A DNA stretch of 40,717 bases from Alectoria sarmentosa (GCA_009733775.1 WOGZ01000298.1:1-40717); one strand, 5' to 3'. Positions 11,498 to 25,087 are shown, counted from the stretch's first letter. Notes: generated by a model from the letters alone, not told the origin. Program-made: numbers and translations.

Positions 11498-13879
11498 ATT
11501 ATTTTCTTTTTTAAATTTTAATTCTTAAATGCTCATATTAAAAAAAGAATCTTATATAATTTTTATTAAAAAATCTTTAAATTTTATAAAAAAATAAGAG
11601 AAAAGAGTTATTATAGCGTTATAATCTTTACGACGCAATATTATAATTCGTAATAAAATAGTTTTTTAACGCTGAGCAATAACAATAATTATGTTATATT
11701 ATTAACTTTATAACATTTTTTTAAAGTATTAAATTATAAACATCTTTAATAAAATAACGTAATTAATAAAAACTCTTTTTTATTATATATACTTGCTTAT
11801 TTAATTTTTAATAACGATATTTTAATTATAACGATTTCGTTTTTTTTATATTAAAAAATAATAATAAAATTAAAAGATAACGTATTTTATAAATATTATA
11901 ATAATAATATATATTCGTTAACATTATTAAAACGCGTATTATTATTTGATATTCGTTTGTTATCGCATCGCGACGTTAAATTATATATAAAAGTTTAATT
12001 TTTTTTCTTTATAATTTCTTTTATCTTATTTATAAATATTTAATTTAATTATGCGATAACGATAATATTATAATTAATTTCGTATATAATTTTCTCATTA
12101 TAATATAAATTTAAAATTACTATAAATATCGCAACTTCATTATTTGCGTTTAATAATTTTATTAATACGTTTTGTAAATATTTTATATAATAAAATAATA
12201 GCATTAAAATTAATAATAGTAACATTATTATTATTATTAACATTATTAATAATAAATTCATTATCGCTCAATAATCGCAATTATTAATTATCGATTATTT
12301 TGTTTTATTATTATTTAATAATCGATATCGTTAATAATTTATAATAATCGATTTATTATATAAAACTTATTTTTATAAGAAAAACGATTTTTATATTTGC
12401 GATGAGTTTTTTTTTTGCATTAAATGTAAAATAAATAAACGTGACATCGATTATTATATTAAGATTTCGTTTATTTATTAAGACAAAATGCGAAGAAATT
12501 TGCGACGTGTATAATATTATAATTTGATATTTGATTTTACTCGCACACAAACGCATATTAATAAAAGAATTATTCAATAACGTAAATGATAAAGGCGCAT
12601 AATAATAATAATTTTGATTGTTTTTATTATTATTATTAATTTGTAATATAAACTCGACGTGATAAATAAATATATTAAAAAATTAAAAAATTTAAACACG
12701 CTTTTAAAATAAAAATTCAATAATTTACGTGAATTCGAAAAAAAGTTAACGAATAATAATAGATTTTTTTTAAAGAATTTAAAATCGAATATTATTTTAA
12801 TAAATGATTTTATAAACAACGATGATATTATGTTATCGATTTTTTTTTGAAAAATTCGTTCTCGATTTGATGTTTAATCGCGAAATTTATGATATCAAAA
12901 AAACGTGATAAAATTAAGTGATAATTTGTTTTTATAATAACGTTAATATAAAAAAATTTAAAGCAATCTCTTTAATAACACTTTTAAATATTATTTTTAA
13001 AAATAATATTTTAATGCGATATATTTTTATTATAATATTTCATAATTTAAATAATAAATAATAATATTATTTTTTAATATATATGTTCATTATAATAAAA
13101 ATATAAAAACGCGCTTATAATAAAAATATCGTTTTTAAATATTATAATCTTTGATAAACATTCAAATTTTATCACGTTATTTTCACTTATTACGCGATAA
13201 TGTTTTATATAATTAATTAAATTTTTCAGAATCGAATTTTTTATTTTATTGTTTTCGTTTATTGTTCGAGTATTTATTAAAAACATCGATTAAATCGTTA
13301 ACATTTAAATTATTTTTATTTATTATTTATTAATTATATTTATTACTTTAATTAATTTATTTGATTTTATATTAAATAATTTTTTTATTTTTAATTTTAT
13401 TAATAATTTTTTTAATTTTTTATATTTTATTATTATCGATAAAATTAAAAATTTATATAAATAAAATATTCGTTTTATTCGCGTATTCGCGATGATAATA
13501 AAACTTAAATAACGATATATAATTTTTTTTATAAATTTTATAAAAAAAAGATAATAATAATTAATACGTTTGCGCGTTTATCTTATTCGTGATTCGAAAA
13601 GATTTTACAAATTTATAAAACAATTTTTTGTTTAAACGTTTTTATTTAAAGTTTTTAATTATTAACATTATCAAATCGTTTATTTTATAATTTTGAGATT
13701 GATGCGATTTGTTATATTATTTAATTTAAATTACGATAATGTTTCGAAAACGATTCGCAATCTCATTTCATAATCTTTTTATTTTATTATTTATAACGAA
13801 TATCTTTTTTCTAACGAAATCGTCTTCAATTTTTCATCAAATTTTAAAATGATAATTATATATTAAAAAAAGCGATGTT
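11498..13879 (-). pseudogene. Decayed 3' part of Gypsy-3 pol and 3' region
   Basis: It lies between the integrase remnant and the 3' LTR. Open frames at 12049-12261, 12356-12577, 12574-12819 and 13074-13286 (all minus strand) are on the element's coding strand and may be scraps of the integrase C-terminus, but I see no motif in them. Composition is extremely AT-rich with CpG retained. Confidence 0.45.
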
Positions 13880-14298
13880 GTTTCGATAAAGAAATATTAA
13901 TTGTTTATTTATACAAATTTCGTTATAAATAATAACTTGATTTAATTCGTTTATTTATTATTAACAAACATACGTAAAAAATGTTTTAATATTTAATTTT
14001 GTTATTTAATTTATTTATTAATTTATAAATGAAAAACGATATTTAAGCGTCGCTTAATTTTCAAATAAAAATAAATAATTAATTAAAAGTTATTAATAAA
14101 TATAAAATCTCGATCGTTAATGATATCGTTTAATATATTATAACGATATATTATTTTATTATAAAACACTTTCGTTAGCGTAACGACATCGATTATAATT
14201 TTTATAAATAAATATTTAATCATTTTTATAAATCGATTTATTATCATTAAAATAACGTTATATATAACGCTTTTAAGTTTATTTAATAATAAACTCAT
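13880..14298 (-). pseudogene. Integrase core remnant of Gypsy-3
   Basis: The 71-codon open frame 14083-14298 carries the rve-type integrase core. MIINRF corresponds to the first catalytic Asp region (V-D-R-F) with D changed to N at residue 21. After TKVFYNKIIYRYNIL comes IINDRDFIF, holding the second catalytic Asp. Beyond the frame's stop the match resumes at about 13890-14060 with RRLNIVFHL, INK, QNQILKHFLRMF, the region of the HPQTDGQ and ERxNQTLE motifs with Q turned into stops. Catalysis is impossible because of the D->N change and the stops. Family: Ty3/Gypsy integrase, from established motif knowledge. Confidence 0.8.
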
Positions 14299-15417
14299 AA
14301 CGAAGTTTATAAAAAGCTTTTTTTATAATTTCGTAATAATGAAAAGCGAATTAAGTTTATCGTACGATCGATATCATAACGATTTCGTTTATTAATATAT
14401 GTTATAAGTTTTTATATATTTTATAACCTTTTTCAAAAATTCGTTTTAATAATATTTTCGAACAAAAAATTTATACGTTTTTATAACGTTAAAATATTTT
14501 AATAATAAATTATTATAATAACGATTAATGAGTTTTTTTTTGAATAATATTATTTTTAAAAATGTAAAAACGATTATTATATCGTAATAATTTCTCAAAA
14601 TCAAAAATTTATTTTTTATTACGTTTTTAACGTCGTTTCGATAATATATTAAAATTAATACGAAATAAATGCATTTAATTATTATAAGATTAAAACTTTC
14701 GAATTAATTTTTTTATTAATTAATGCGATTTTTTATACGTAATTTCAAATGCGACTTTGATTTTCCTTTTTAGAATAATTATTTAAACATTTACAATTTA
14801 AAATGTAGGCGTTATTATAACGATTATTTTCTTATTTTTTAAAAATAATTTCTCGTTAATTTAAAGCGTAAGCTTGTTTTAAAATGTTAATAACAATTTA
14901 ATATTTAATAATAATGTTTTTTCGTAATTAAGACGTTACGATAACGCATCGATAAAATTCAATTTTTTAATTTAATAAAAAATCTTAAAGTCGTAAACGA
15001 TTAATTTTAAAATTTATCGAGTTTATTTAAAATTAAGCTCTTTTTATTTAAAAAATCTTTTGAAATTATTATAATCGATTTATATTTCGATATAGTAAAT
15101 ATTGTTTTTTAAATAATATCGTTATTATTTTATTATCGTTATAATAACGAGAAATTTTTGATTATAAATTTCATAATTTTGTTTAATAAAAATCATTTTT
15201 TGAAATTAAAAGATAATAAAACGTTAATATTTATGCTCATTTTATTAAATAAACATAATCTCGAAATTAAAATTGAAAACATTAATTTTTATACGCAATT
15301 TCGTTTTCGAATCGTAATAACGTAAAAATAACGTTTTCGAAAAAATGCGTTTTAATTATAAAAACGCTTTTTCAGCGCCCTTAAATTATATAAAAAATTT
15401 AAACTTTTTATCGTTTT

Positions 15418-15621
15418 TGTTAAAATCAGTATAAAGTTATATTATATGAGTGTATTAAATAAGACAATTAAGTGAGAAGGAAATATGTACATAAAAAGAA
15501 GACATTTATATGAAAATAAATGCCTTTATCAAGTCACGTTAAGCTTAATCGAGTAATGTTAAAGAAATGTGATATTAAAGAAAAGTTAGTTTTATTAAAG
15601 ATGTAGGGTACGCTCGTAACA
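15418..15621 (-). repeat. 3' LTR of Gypsy-2
   Basis: 204 bases, same length as its partner at 22288-22491. It is the less mutated of the two: it keeps GTAGGG and CTCGTAACA near its right end where the partner has GTAAAA and CTCATAACA. Because the coding strand is minus, this copy is downstream of pol. Confidence 0.9.
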
Positions 15622-16849
15622 TTATCTTTTTTTTTCAAAAAGCGATATCTCAACGCTATGAAGATCGAAAAAATGTGCTTATAACTTATCTTATATTTTC
15701 GAAATATTTAGTTGATAATCATTTTTAATTGAAGAAAGTTGACGATAATAACGATAATAACATATCGTGAGAAGTTCGTTTATAACATCGTCGATATTAT
15801 AGTGTTTTATCGTTTTAAACGTTTAAAAATAACGTGATTTGATGAAGAATTAACGTTATAATCGCCGTCGGAGCATTTAAGTATTTAGTGTTATTTAATA
15901 TTTTATATTTTAAATGAAGAAAGAATTATAGAAATTAAGCGATATGATTAAACGAGGTTTTTCGAATTGAACCGAATCGCAGGCGTTAAATCTTATCTGA
16001 AATTCATATGTCTAAGTAGTCTTTTTTTATAAGTTGTTATATATGTGATATCGAATGAAATTAACAATGGCGATAACGAGATCTTAAGACGACGTCAAGG
16101 GGCTTCGAAAGGTGTTCATAATGTGAGTAATAAAAGTCGCATATTCGTTTAAGCCTTGAATCGACACGTCATCGTCGTCGATATTGATTTGAAAAAAATG
16201 ACGTGAAGACGCACGCATAATAATCGAAAGTTATATACAATCGCCGTCGTTTATTATAACAACGACGATTATGAAAAAGAAAAAAAGAAGAGAAAGAATA
16301 AATGATGAGATCTTCTTATAAATCAATCGTTAATTTAATCGAATAATGTTTAATCTTTTTATCTTGACTTATTTAAATATTTTTTGTGAAAGTCTTTCAT
16401 TACGTTTTTTGCATTATCGAATTCACCTTTATTAATGTTATATCAATTAAGATCTTTATCGATGTTTTCTCATTTAACCTTATATTTAAGACGATTTCAT
16501 AATCTTTTTAAATTTAATATATTTTCGATTATTCATTCCTCTTTATCTTTGACGATGATAATTTTAAAAAATGAGTTCTTTTAATTAAATAATGAATTAA
16601 TAACGACGAGGTTTAAGAGTTTAAAATGAAAGACGTTATAGATTTTTATAATTTTAAATAATTTCAACTTGTAGAAAAAATCGATAATGAATATGATTTT
16701 GAATAAGTCGAATATTTTATCGTTCAATTTCTTAGATGGTTTATTAATAACGATGTTTTTGCTGTTAAGAAAGATGAGATCGCTTTTTTTAAACGTTATA
16801 TCTTTTTTATAACGATTGATTTATTTAATTATCGTAAGTTATGCTTTAT

Positions 16850-17700
16850 TTAAGTTATCGCGTATATAAATAAAAACGTCTTGCATGTGATCGATGATAT
16901 CTTTTGCTTTTATAACATCAAAACGTTTTCGAGTGATAACGTAATTAGTAATATCAGGGTTAAAGCTCATATAAAAATAAAAACCTTTATTTGCATAAAA
17001 GGGCGACACACTCGTAAAGATTAAAACATTATTATTATTCGCAAATTCGATTATGAATATTCATTTGACTTAATCGTTTTGTATATGATTATAATAAATA
17101 CGCAAATAACGTTTTAAATTCTAATTGCTTCGTTTCGTTTATTCATTTGTTTTAAAATAAAAGGTTATAAATAATTTAATTTGAATATCGAGTTTTTTGC
17201 AAAAAGATTTTCATATTATAATAACAAATTGTGAGTTTCGATTGAACATTATTAATGTTAATAATTTATATATACGAAAAACTTCGCTGATGAGCATTTT
17301 AATAATGTTTTTAATAAATGTGTTATTATCTTCCGCCGTGCATGATACGTAATAACGCTCTTTAATTAAATGATTAATTATAATTCATATAACGTTATAA
17401 CCTTTTAATAATAATAAATCGACGATGAAGTTCATAAAAATGTTTTATTAGCGTTTTTGTGAAATTGAGAATAATTATAATAAATCATGTTCACGATGTT
17501 TAAGAGCTTTGATTCTCTTGCAAATGTAATAATTGTTAATATATATAACGATTATTATTCTCATATCTCTTCAATAATATTCTCACTTAAGTAATTCATA
17601 TATACGAACGACTTTTGAATGATCACATGCAAATTAATCGTATATTTCTTAAATAATAGCGATATACATTGACTTAAGTATTTATAAGCGATCTTTGTGA
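16850..17700 (-). pseudogene. Integrase remnant of Gypsy-2
   Basis: On the minus strand MFNRNSQFV is encoded at 17223-17249. In active relatives the motif is F-D-R-G-S-Q-F, so the second catalytic Asp is now Asn. Upstream, DNNTFIKNIIKMLISEVFRI is the helix leading to it. Downstream, at about 17020-17130, QLEFKTLFAYLL and MNIHNRICE match the region after the HPQTDGQ motif. Multiple stops are present. It would insert the element cDNA if intact; here it is dead. Confidence 0.8.
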
Positions 17701-17949
17701 TAAAGAATATCGATCGCGATAATGCATTTATTGAGTATAATATTTCTTAATTTCTCTTTATTATTAATGATTGTCTCGCGTATTTTATTGCATTCGTCAT
17801 CGATTTTATTCGTTTCGAACATTTTATGAAAGAAAGAATCATTGATAATATTGATTTCGAACTCGATATTATCGAGGTTTAAATGATTTGATGTAAAAAT
17901 AATTTAATGTTGTTATTTGAGTCGTTTATTCATAGAGTTGATAAGTTTG

Positions 17950-18330
17950 CATTCAATCATTCAAGTGAGAACATCAATTTTGAGGTTTTGTGATTTCGAA
18001 TAATAGATGATTTTGATGTTATACTCGAATAATATATCGAAGTATTTAATTTAACGACGATTCAAGTCACGTCCCTCAGCAAAGTATATAAAATTTTTAT
18101 AATTCGTGAATATCTTGATCGAAATGTCGATACATTTTAATTCAGGTCGTTAATGTTTTAAATATCGAATAATGACGAGTAGTTTTTTATTGTAGATTTG
18201 ATAATTGCACTCGATCGAAATTAGGTTTTTGTTATAAAAAGTCATTGAATGTAATATTCCCTCATCATCATATTATGATAATATTTTTTCGTTAACATAA
18301 TCGAAAGAATTCGTTTTTAGAATTGTTTTT
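17950..18330 (-). pseudogene. RNase H domain remnant of Gypsy-2
   Basis: The minus strand reads TNSFDYVNEKILS, then YDDEGILHSMTFYNKNLI, SIECNYQIYNKKLLVIIR, then IFTNYKN. This corresponds to the Ty3/Gypsy RNase H signature (D-x-S-D near the start, FYSKKLxxxExNYxIxDKELLAI, then T-D-H-K). The first catalytic Asp (T-D-S) is N here, and the later TDH is TNY. These D->N changes are G->A transitions typical of RIP. The domain is otherwise legible over about 110 residues. Confidence 0.85.
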
Positions 18331-18429
18331 TTAAATTTATCGAAATGTCGCAAAGTAGAAGCTTATGTAACGTTGATTTTTAATTAAATAAAAACTTTTT
18401 GATAAGCGAGTGACCATTCGTAAATAACA

Positions 18430-19210
18430 TCTTTTTTTATAAAACGGATTATCGATTTGATTATTTTCGAGAAATCTTTTATAAATCTTTTATAAAAATT
18501 ATAAAAGTCGATAAAGGTTTATATTTATTTTAAATTTGTAAATTGTGTTCAGTCGATGACGATTTATATTTTAATCGAAGTTATTCGTAATTTATCGATA
18601 AGTATTAATAGATTTAAAAATTTAATTTTTTATACATAAAATTCGCATTTGAGAATATTTATTTATAAATCGATTTTTCGTAATTTTTGAAAAATTAATC
18701 GAATATATTAAACGTGTTTTTTTTTAATTTTATTATAAATAAAAATATTATTTAAATATGCTTAATAAAAGTTATTTAAATATTCGAAAAAAATATCGTT
18801 TATATATTATTAATAAATAATAAAATCATTTATCAATTCAAATGAAAATATTCGATATTTATATATTTTAAAAAATGTGATAAATGTAATAAAGTTTTCG
18901 TTATTTAAATGCATTCGAAATTTATTAAAAATAACGATAATATCAAATCGTGTAAAATATTTACAATTTTATATTTTTATTAAAATCTCATTTATTAATA
19001 AAATAAAATATCGATTTCTTTTGATAATAGCGTTCAATTTTCGATAATTCACATAAAATCGCAAACTTTTATTTGATTTCTTAATAAATAAAATAAATAA
19101 GACGAATAAAATATGATTAAATACGATAAATTCTTTTCTCAAATGTTCGTTTAAATATTTTTTAACTTGTTCGAATTTATGATTTGATAATGAATAAATT
19201 CGATTTTTAA
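18430..19210 (-). pseudogene. Reverse transcriptase remnant of Gypsy-2
   Basis: The N-terminal part is very legible: FEQVKKYLNEHLRKEFIVF, then NKSLRFYVNYRKLNAII, with VNYRKLN at 19032-19052. Active relatives have R-F-C-V-D-Y-R-K-L-N, so Cys has become Tyr and Asp has become Asn. Near the C-terminus (about 18580-18650) the minus strand reads N-x-NFMYKKLNF, from the 'K C x F ... FLG' region. The catalytic YxDD box falls in about 18700-18850, which is too decayed to read. Stops interrupt the domain. Confidence 0.85.
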
Positions 19211-19473
19211 ATAATGAATTTTTTTTTTTTTTTAGCGAATTTTAATTTATGATTATAAAAACGATATAAAAATAATATGTTCGTTTATAATCTATCAAAA
19301 ACATTCGCGTAATTATAATAATTTATAAAAAGTTTATTAAAAACCTTTTAAGAAATAAAAATCTTAGCATTATTGATTTGAACGTTCTTCGATATATAAA
19401 ATTCATAACACTTTTTATATTTAATTTCGAAGTCGTATAAATATGATTTATTGATTAATATTCGATTATCTCG

Positions 19474-19890
19474 TTATAATTGTAATATAACCTCGAAAAG
19501 TTTATTGAAAATATCGTAAATCTCATTCATTGTCAAAGAAAAGAGCTTGTTTTCTTTTTTTCGGGTCAAATGATAATAAATCGATATATCAATTTTAGTA
19601 ATATCGATAAAATCGAACTTCTTGATCATCTTTTTCTTAAATGTCTTAAATGTTAATATCGACCTTTTTTTATTTGAGGTGTTTTTGAAATGATATATAT
19701 CGAAACTATTTTTATTCGATTTATCTTCAACAGTAGATTTAAAAAGTCGTATAATAATAACAAATGATGTTTTTGATAAAAACGATAAATTCTCAAATGC
19801 TAATGCCTTGTTATCGTCATGTTTATATCGTTTAAGCACAAACAACATTTTATCTTTTAACATATCGAGTATTATCTTATGTTTGTTCAT
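19474..19890 (-). pseudogene. Gag-Pol linker/protease-region frame of Gypsy-2
   Basis: This is the longest open frame inside Gypsy-2 (138 codons), starting MNKHKIILDMLKDKMLFV and including KKENKLFSLTMNEIYDIF. It lies between the zinc knuckle and the reverse transcriptase on the coding strand, so by position it is the protease-to-RT spacer. I see no clear D-S/T-G protease active site. The frame is a surviving open piece, not a complete gene. Its relative lack of stops agrees with the lighter RIP of this element. Confidence 0.6.
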
Positions 19891-20387
19891 TTATAACTTT
19901 TCGAGAATCAAATCGTGTTATTTTAATGAAGCGATAAAAATAAAGCAAGATTTTTCTTTATGATCGTGTATATTCAAAATAAATAAAAAACAATAAATGA
20001 TAAATTGTTTAAACAATCGCTTATTATAATTTCGTAATGATTTTGATTTGAAAAAAGAATAAAGCTCGATTTGTAAACGTTTATATATTTTAAATACGAT
20101 GATTTCATTAATGACGATATAAGTTTTAATGCATCCGCAATTTATAAGAAAATTCGTAAATGTTATTTATCGATTTTATGATAATAACGTAATTGTTATT
20201 CGAAAGGGACGTCGTGTTAAAAGATCATTTAAAGTATTCGTTAAACACACGTTCGTATTATCTTTTGCCGTGATTTTAAAAGAGGTTAATCTTTTCCCGA
20301 ATCATTCGAAGAGTTTTTAAGATCATCGTCGTCGTTATTATTCATTTCTATAATATGCATTCGAGTAGTTTTTTTATTCGATTAAAG

Positions 20388-20618
20388 ACAATCACGCTTA
20401 ATGTGTTCAGTTTAATTGCAATTATAATACATAAATTTTTTAATATCGATTTCGACTTTAACTTTAATAAATGAAATCGATATAATAAGTTTTATAAATG
20501 TTATTATAATGTGAGTAGTTCTCGTTATTGAGATAATTAATTTCTTTGCTGAGAATGCAGTCTTAGATGTGAATGTTTTAAATTTTTCTTTATATTTAAC
20601 ACGTTGAATATTATTCAA
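20388..20618 (-). pseudogene. Gag C-terminus with zinc knuckle, Gypsy-2
   Basis: The 68-codon frame 20412-20618 ends in FMYYNCN. Reading through its stop gives NC-N-stop-TEHIKRDC. The spacing fits the retroviral-type zinc knuckle C-x2-C-x4-H-x4-C, with the first Cys changed to Tyr (TGT to TAT) and one knuckle residue changed to a stop. The knuckle would bind the element RNA during particle assembly. The basic residues before it (RVKYKEKFK) fit a nucleocapsid. It lies 3' of the expected Gag body (about 20600-22200). Confidence 0.75.
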
Positions 20619-22287
20619 TTTTCGTAGATATTTTTTAATAGATGTTAACTCGCTAAAACCTTTATATGCGTTTTAGTTTTTTCGTAAATTTTCACGAATC
20701 TTTAAGCGTAAATGTCGTATCATATTATCTTTATTTTTGTTAATGATCTGATTAAATCGAATAAAGTCGACGTAGAATTTTATGAAAGATATAATATTTT
20801 GCTAAAGAAAGTTATATTATCGTTTAATATTATTTTATTAATCAAAGTTTTCGTGAATATCGATCAAATCATTCATTATTTTTTTATAAAATTAATATGA
20901 ATTTGAATAGTTTTTCAATCGACGTTTTATCGTTTATTTTAAAGCTTTTTTTTTTAATTTAAAAATGATATAGATTAGCTTGAACTCAGTAATAAAATAT
21001 TAATTATAATTAATAATAAGTTTATGATTCATTTTGAAAGATTAATCGTTTTATATAAAACTTTTTTTATTCGTAAAGATAAAAGAATTAAATAATTTGA
21101 AAGACTTGTTTTTTTTCGATATAGGTCGATTTTTGAATTTATTATAAAAAAATTCGTTTTTTAAATCCTTCTTTAAATTCTTTTTTAATAATTGAAACTT
21201 TATTATATTAATCTTTCGTTATAATTATATTATTTGCTTTTGTTAATCACGAGCGATATTATTCGATTGTTGAATTATTTGTTTCGATTGATATAAAAAA
21301 TTCATAATCTCGTTTTTATCGATAATAATCTTATGAAAACAAGATGAAAATTCGCGAAAGTCGTTTTGTTTAAAACGAAATTGATTCAACATATCAAGAA
21401 ACTTCGTAAATGCAATTTTCGTTTAATGTAATAATTATTCATTGATAAAGATGTATCATGAATTTAATTTATAATGTTGAGAGAGATCTTCGAGATCTTC
21501 GAATATGATTAAAATACGACGTTTATTGATTTTGTTTAAAAGACTTTGAATGTGATTTTTTCTTTTCATTTCGATAAAAATCATCGATAAAAAAGAAAAC
21601 AAAAGAGAAAAAGAAGGAAAAGAATTTAAATATTTCGAAAAATGTAATGTTAAAAAGTATTGTGATAAAGAAAAGTATTAACATTTCTCATTTAAAATGT
21701 TTAATGATTTTCGTATAACAAAGAAATTTGATTTTAGCATATAAAAAATAACAAAGAATGCTATTCAATCGTTTATTCACTTATTAAATTCTCATGAAAA
21801 CAATGTGTTAATTGAATAACGTTTTTTCAATTCCGTCATTTATGCAGGGGGTATTTATTATGTCATCGTTGATTTCGTGTGAGAAAATTTGATAATGCGG
21901 AGTGAAGAAGGAAAACTTTGAAAGGTTATAAAATCGTGATTCCTTATTCGATGATGATGTCGTAAAAAATTTGAGTATTTTTGATGATAATCTTTCGAAC
22001 GATATGGTCGATGTTGTTTTAATTTAAGTTTTATGAAAATAATATATGATTATTTCTTTCGATTCGTTAATTAAACGAATGTTTTAATATCTTCTTTATA
22101 CTCGTTATTGTTAATAAAATAAATCGTTGTTTTAATGCGAACTATTCGAATTTTAATTATCGTAGATGATCTAACTCAAAAATACGATATTTTAATAATT
22201 TTTATGTCTTGATAAAGTTTCTGTCAACACGATTCTTTAAATTCGTTAACTAATACGAATGAAATAAATGAGGTGATTTAATTATAA
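20619..22287 (-). pseudogene. Gypsy-2 Gag body and 5' leader (decayed)
   Basis: On the coding strand this is the stretch between the 5' LTR and the zinc knuckle. No single open frame of length survives. The plus-strand frame 20712-20900 is antisense. By position it should hold Gag capsid and the primer-binding site next to 22287, but I could not identify the primer tRNA. Confidence 0.5.
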
Positions 22288-22491
22288 TGTTAAAATCAGC
22301 ATAAAGTTATATTATATAAATGTATTAAATAAGACAATTAAGTAAAAAGGAAATATATACATAAAAAGAAGACATTTATATAAGAACAGATGATTTTATC
22401 AAGTCACGTTAAACTCAATCGAGTAATGTCAAAGAAATGTGATGTTAAAGAAAAGTCAGCCCTACTAAAGATGTAAAATACGCTCATAACA
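22288..22491 (-). repeat. 5' LTR of Gypsy-2
   Basis: 204 bases, ending CATAACA and flanked on the right by the target duplication GTTTT. Some parts keep original bases where the partner is mutated (for example 'gtcagccctac' near 22455), and vice versa, so RIP hit the two LTRs independently. Confidence 0.9.
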
Positions 22492-22689
22492 GTTTTTATT
22501 ATTTTTTAATGAGTCGATTAATAACGTAATTATGATAAAATAATTATAAATAAATTATCGATAAAAGTTTGCAAAATTTAAAAAGACTTATATCTCTCGA
22601 TAGCTTTTTGATTTAAATTAATTTTGAATAATCGTTATTCGCTTTTAATTTATCGTAACGTTTTTAATAAATATAATAAATCTTAAAAA

Positions 22690-23200
22690 TTCAATTTATT
22701 TAATATAAAATTAACACTTTTTCAAATTGATATATAACTGAAATTAACGCAATCGTTTAAACATTTATTTAATATATCGTTAATATTTTAACGCATCGAC
22801 GTTATAAATCAAAATATTATTTAAATATATTATATAAATAACATTCATTAAATTAATAAAGACTTTATTAATATATATTCAAAATGTAATTAAAGCATTA
22901 ATTAATTCAAAAAGTATAATTAAATATTCGAAATAATTATAACGAATTCGAAACGCAGTTTTTCATTTATCGTCTTTTTTGATTTGAATTTTATAATAAA
23001 TTATCTTTAAGTTCAATTTTATAGAAATTTTAACGTCGCATAAATGATTTAATATTTTTATAATCAAAAATAACGAGTATCGATTTTTAATAATTATCGT
23101 ATTTAAATTTTTATAATTTACACATAAACGCAATTCATCGTTTTTTTTAAATATAAATAAAATTAACGCTTTTACGAAAAAAATCGAATATCGAATTTAA
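22690..23200 (-). pseudogene. Reverse transcriptase remnant of Gypsy-3
   Basis: The minus strand reads DELRLCVNYKNLN, KNRYSLF, HLCDVKISIKLNLKIIYYKI, KTAFRIRYNYFEYLI, FELINALITF and IYLNNILIYN. This order matches Ty3/Gypsy RT (LRxCVDYRxLN, KNRYPLP, xKxDLxxAYxxI, KTAFxTRYGxFEY, GLTNAPATFQ, YLDDILIYS). Both Asp of the YLDD box are Asn, and GLTNAPATFQ reads FELINALITF followed by a stop. Each change is a C->T or G->A transition. The Gypsy-2 insertion cuts the element about 250 bases downstream. Confidence 0.85.
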
Positions 23201-25087
23201 TTTTTATAAAAAACATTTTTCAAATATCGTCGCAGTTTCAACAATTTTATTTAAAATAAGTTATATAAAAACTCATATAACGATTTTTTATCATTTTTAA
23301 TTTTAATAATATAATTTTTTTACTTAAACACAAATAGAGTTTCAATCTTTTTTTTAAAAAAAAACGTCTTTATATTTTAATAATTTTTTAAAGATTTTTA
23401 AGTTAAACACGTTTTTTTTTTTCATTTCGCGTCGTCGTAACGCATACGATTATAAATATATTAAATTTTTTATCGATATTCGCAATGAATTAATCCAATT
23501 TTTTAATTTAAATCTTTTTAAAATTAATTTTAAATTTTTATTAAATCGTTTTAAAATCAAATAACATATATAATTAACTTAAAATAAACATATTTAAAAT
23601 AACGTTAAAATCTTTTTGATTAATAATATAAAATAATGTTTTATGTTGTTTATCTTAATTTTAATTATTAATTAATTAATAATTTAATATATAAACGTTA
23701 TAACGATATATGCTTTAATCGCTCAACGTTTTCGAAATCGATAAAATAACGTTATTATAAAATTATAAATTTTATTAAATTATAAATATTTATAATATTA
23801 AATTAATATAGATTTTAAAATTAAGTAAAATAATAAAAGAAATAATTTTTATTTTTCATTTTTTTGATCTCGCTTTTAAGGCGATTACGAAATCGAATCG
23901 TTTTTTATTATAATAATAACAACATAAATAATTTATTTATTTTTATTTAAACAATTAAATTTGATATAAATTTTTTTATTATAATAAAAATAAATAAGAT
24001 CTTTATATTCGATTTCGAATTCGTTTTTTTATTTATTTTCGTTATTTTTATAAATGTGCGAGATTTTATATTATCGTTACGATTAAATTTATTAAATTTT
24101 GAAATTCGAGAATTCAAAAACGAAATTTTGTATTTTTATTTTCGAAAGATTTAAAATTTAAATCACGATCATTTTTTTCGCGCACGCGTTCAAAAATTCA
24201 TTTATATATAATAATTATAATAAAAAATTTCTTACGTTATTTAAATACATTATTATTATTTAAAATTCGATTTTTTAGCGTAAATTAAAGTTTCGTAAAA
24301 AAAAAGTTAACTTTATATTTCTTTATGAAAAATAATAAATGAACTTTTAATTTCTTTAAATATGCTTTAAAAATCGTGATTTTTTGATTAAGTTTTTATT
24401 TAATTTTTTTTCATTTTTTATAAACGAATAAACGACGATTAATCGAATTAACGATAAGATTAAATAAAAAATATTTAAAACTTTTATACGTTATATCGAT
24501 AAAATTCTTTTTTTTATATTCGATATATTATTAATTATTAACATTATTCTTTAAAAACTTTATATAATAAACAATTTTTAAGATATCGATAATAAAATAT
24601 TTAAGAATTTTAATGAAAATAATTTTCGCATCGCGGAATCAACGCATATATTTTTTTTTATTTTTATTTTAATAAAATTTCAATTTTTCGAGATAAACAA
24701 TTTTGATTTTAAAAATAAATATTTTCGTTAAAAACGAGATCGCGAGCGTAATAATTAATATTTCGATTATAAACGAAATTATAAACGTAATAATTAACTT
24801 TTTTTTAATAATATTTTATGAGCTTTCGTTGCGAAATTCATTATTATAAACTTTTAACACAAAAAGTTCGCGTTTTTATTAAAAGCGACGATTTTTTTAA
24901 CACGTTCAAAACGTTCTTTTAAGTTTATCTTTTTTTAAAAAATAAATCTTCGAAACTCGTTAACGCTATTTAAACGCTTATTTTAATTATTTTCAATTTT
25001 AAATATTCGATTTTTAAATGAAATTAACATCGTAACGATATTAAATCTTTTTCTTTAAAAGATTTAAAAGATTAAAATTATAAAATA
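23201..25087 (-). pseudogene. Gypsy-3 gag/protease region (unreadable)
   Basis: It lies between the RT remnant and the 5' LTR of Gypsy-3 on the coding strand. No open frame above about 60 codons and no zinc knuckle could be seen. Composition is extremely AT-rich with CpG islands of RIP escape. The assignment is by position only. Confidence 0.45.

Larger units (their letters stand above)
15418..22491 (-). mobile_element. Complete Ty3/Gypsy retrotransposon Gypsy-2, nested in Gypsy-3
   Basis: 7074 bases bounded by two 204-base LTRs (15418-15621 and 22288-22491), each TGTTAAAATCAG...TAACA. The 5-base target duplication GTTTT lies at 15413-15417 and 22492-22496. The minus strand encodes, in order, a Gag zinc knuckle (about 20388-20429), a protease-region frame (19474-19890), reverse transcriptase (about 18430-19210), RNase H (about 17950-18330) and integrase (about 16850-17700). 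Insertion separated the RT of Gypsy-3 from its integrase. RIP is clearly lighter than in Gypsy-3, with long protein runs legible, so this insertion is younger or met fewer RIP cycles. Stops and D->N changes make it inactive. Confidence 0.9.

Noticed and set aside
12049..12819. Minus-strand frames that look like small membrane proteins
   Set aside because: Hydrophobic composition follows from AT-rich codons; they lie in the decayed 3' part of Gypsy-3 with no conserved motif.
20129..20320. Plus-strand open frame of 63 codons
   Set aside because: It is antisense to the Gag-Pol region of Gypsy-2 and has no motif.
15418..22491. Gypsy-2 as a Copia element because of its short LTRs
   Set aside because: Domain order on the minus strand is RT, RNase H, integrase, which is Ty3/Gypsy; Copia has integrase before RT.
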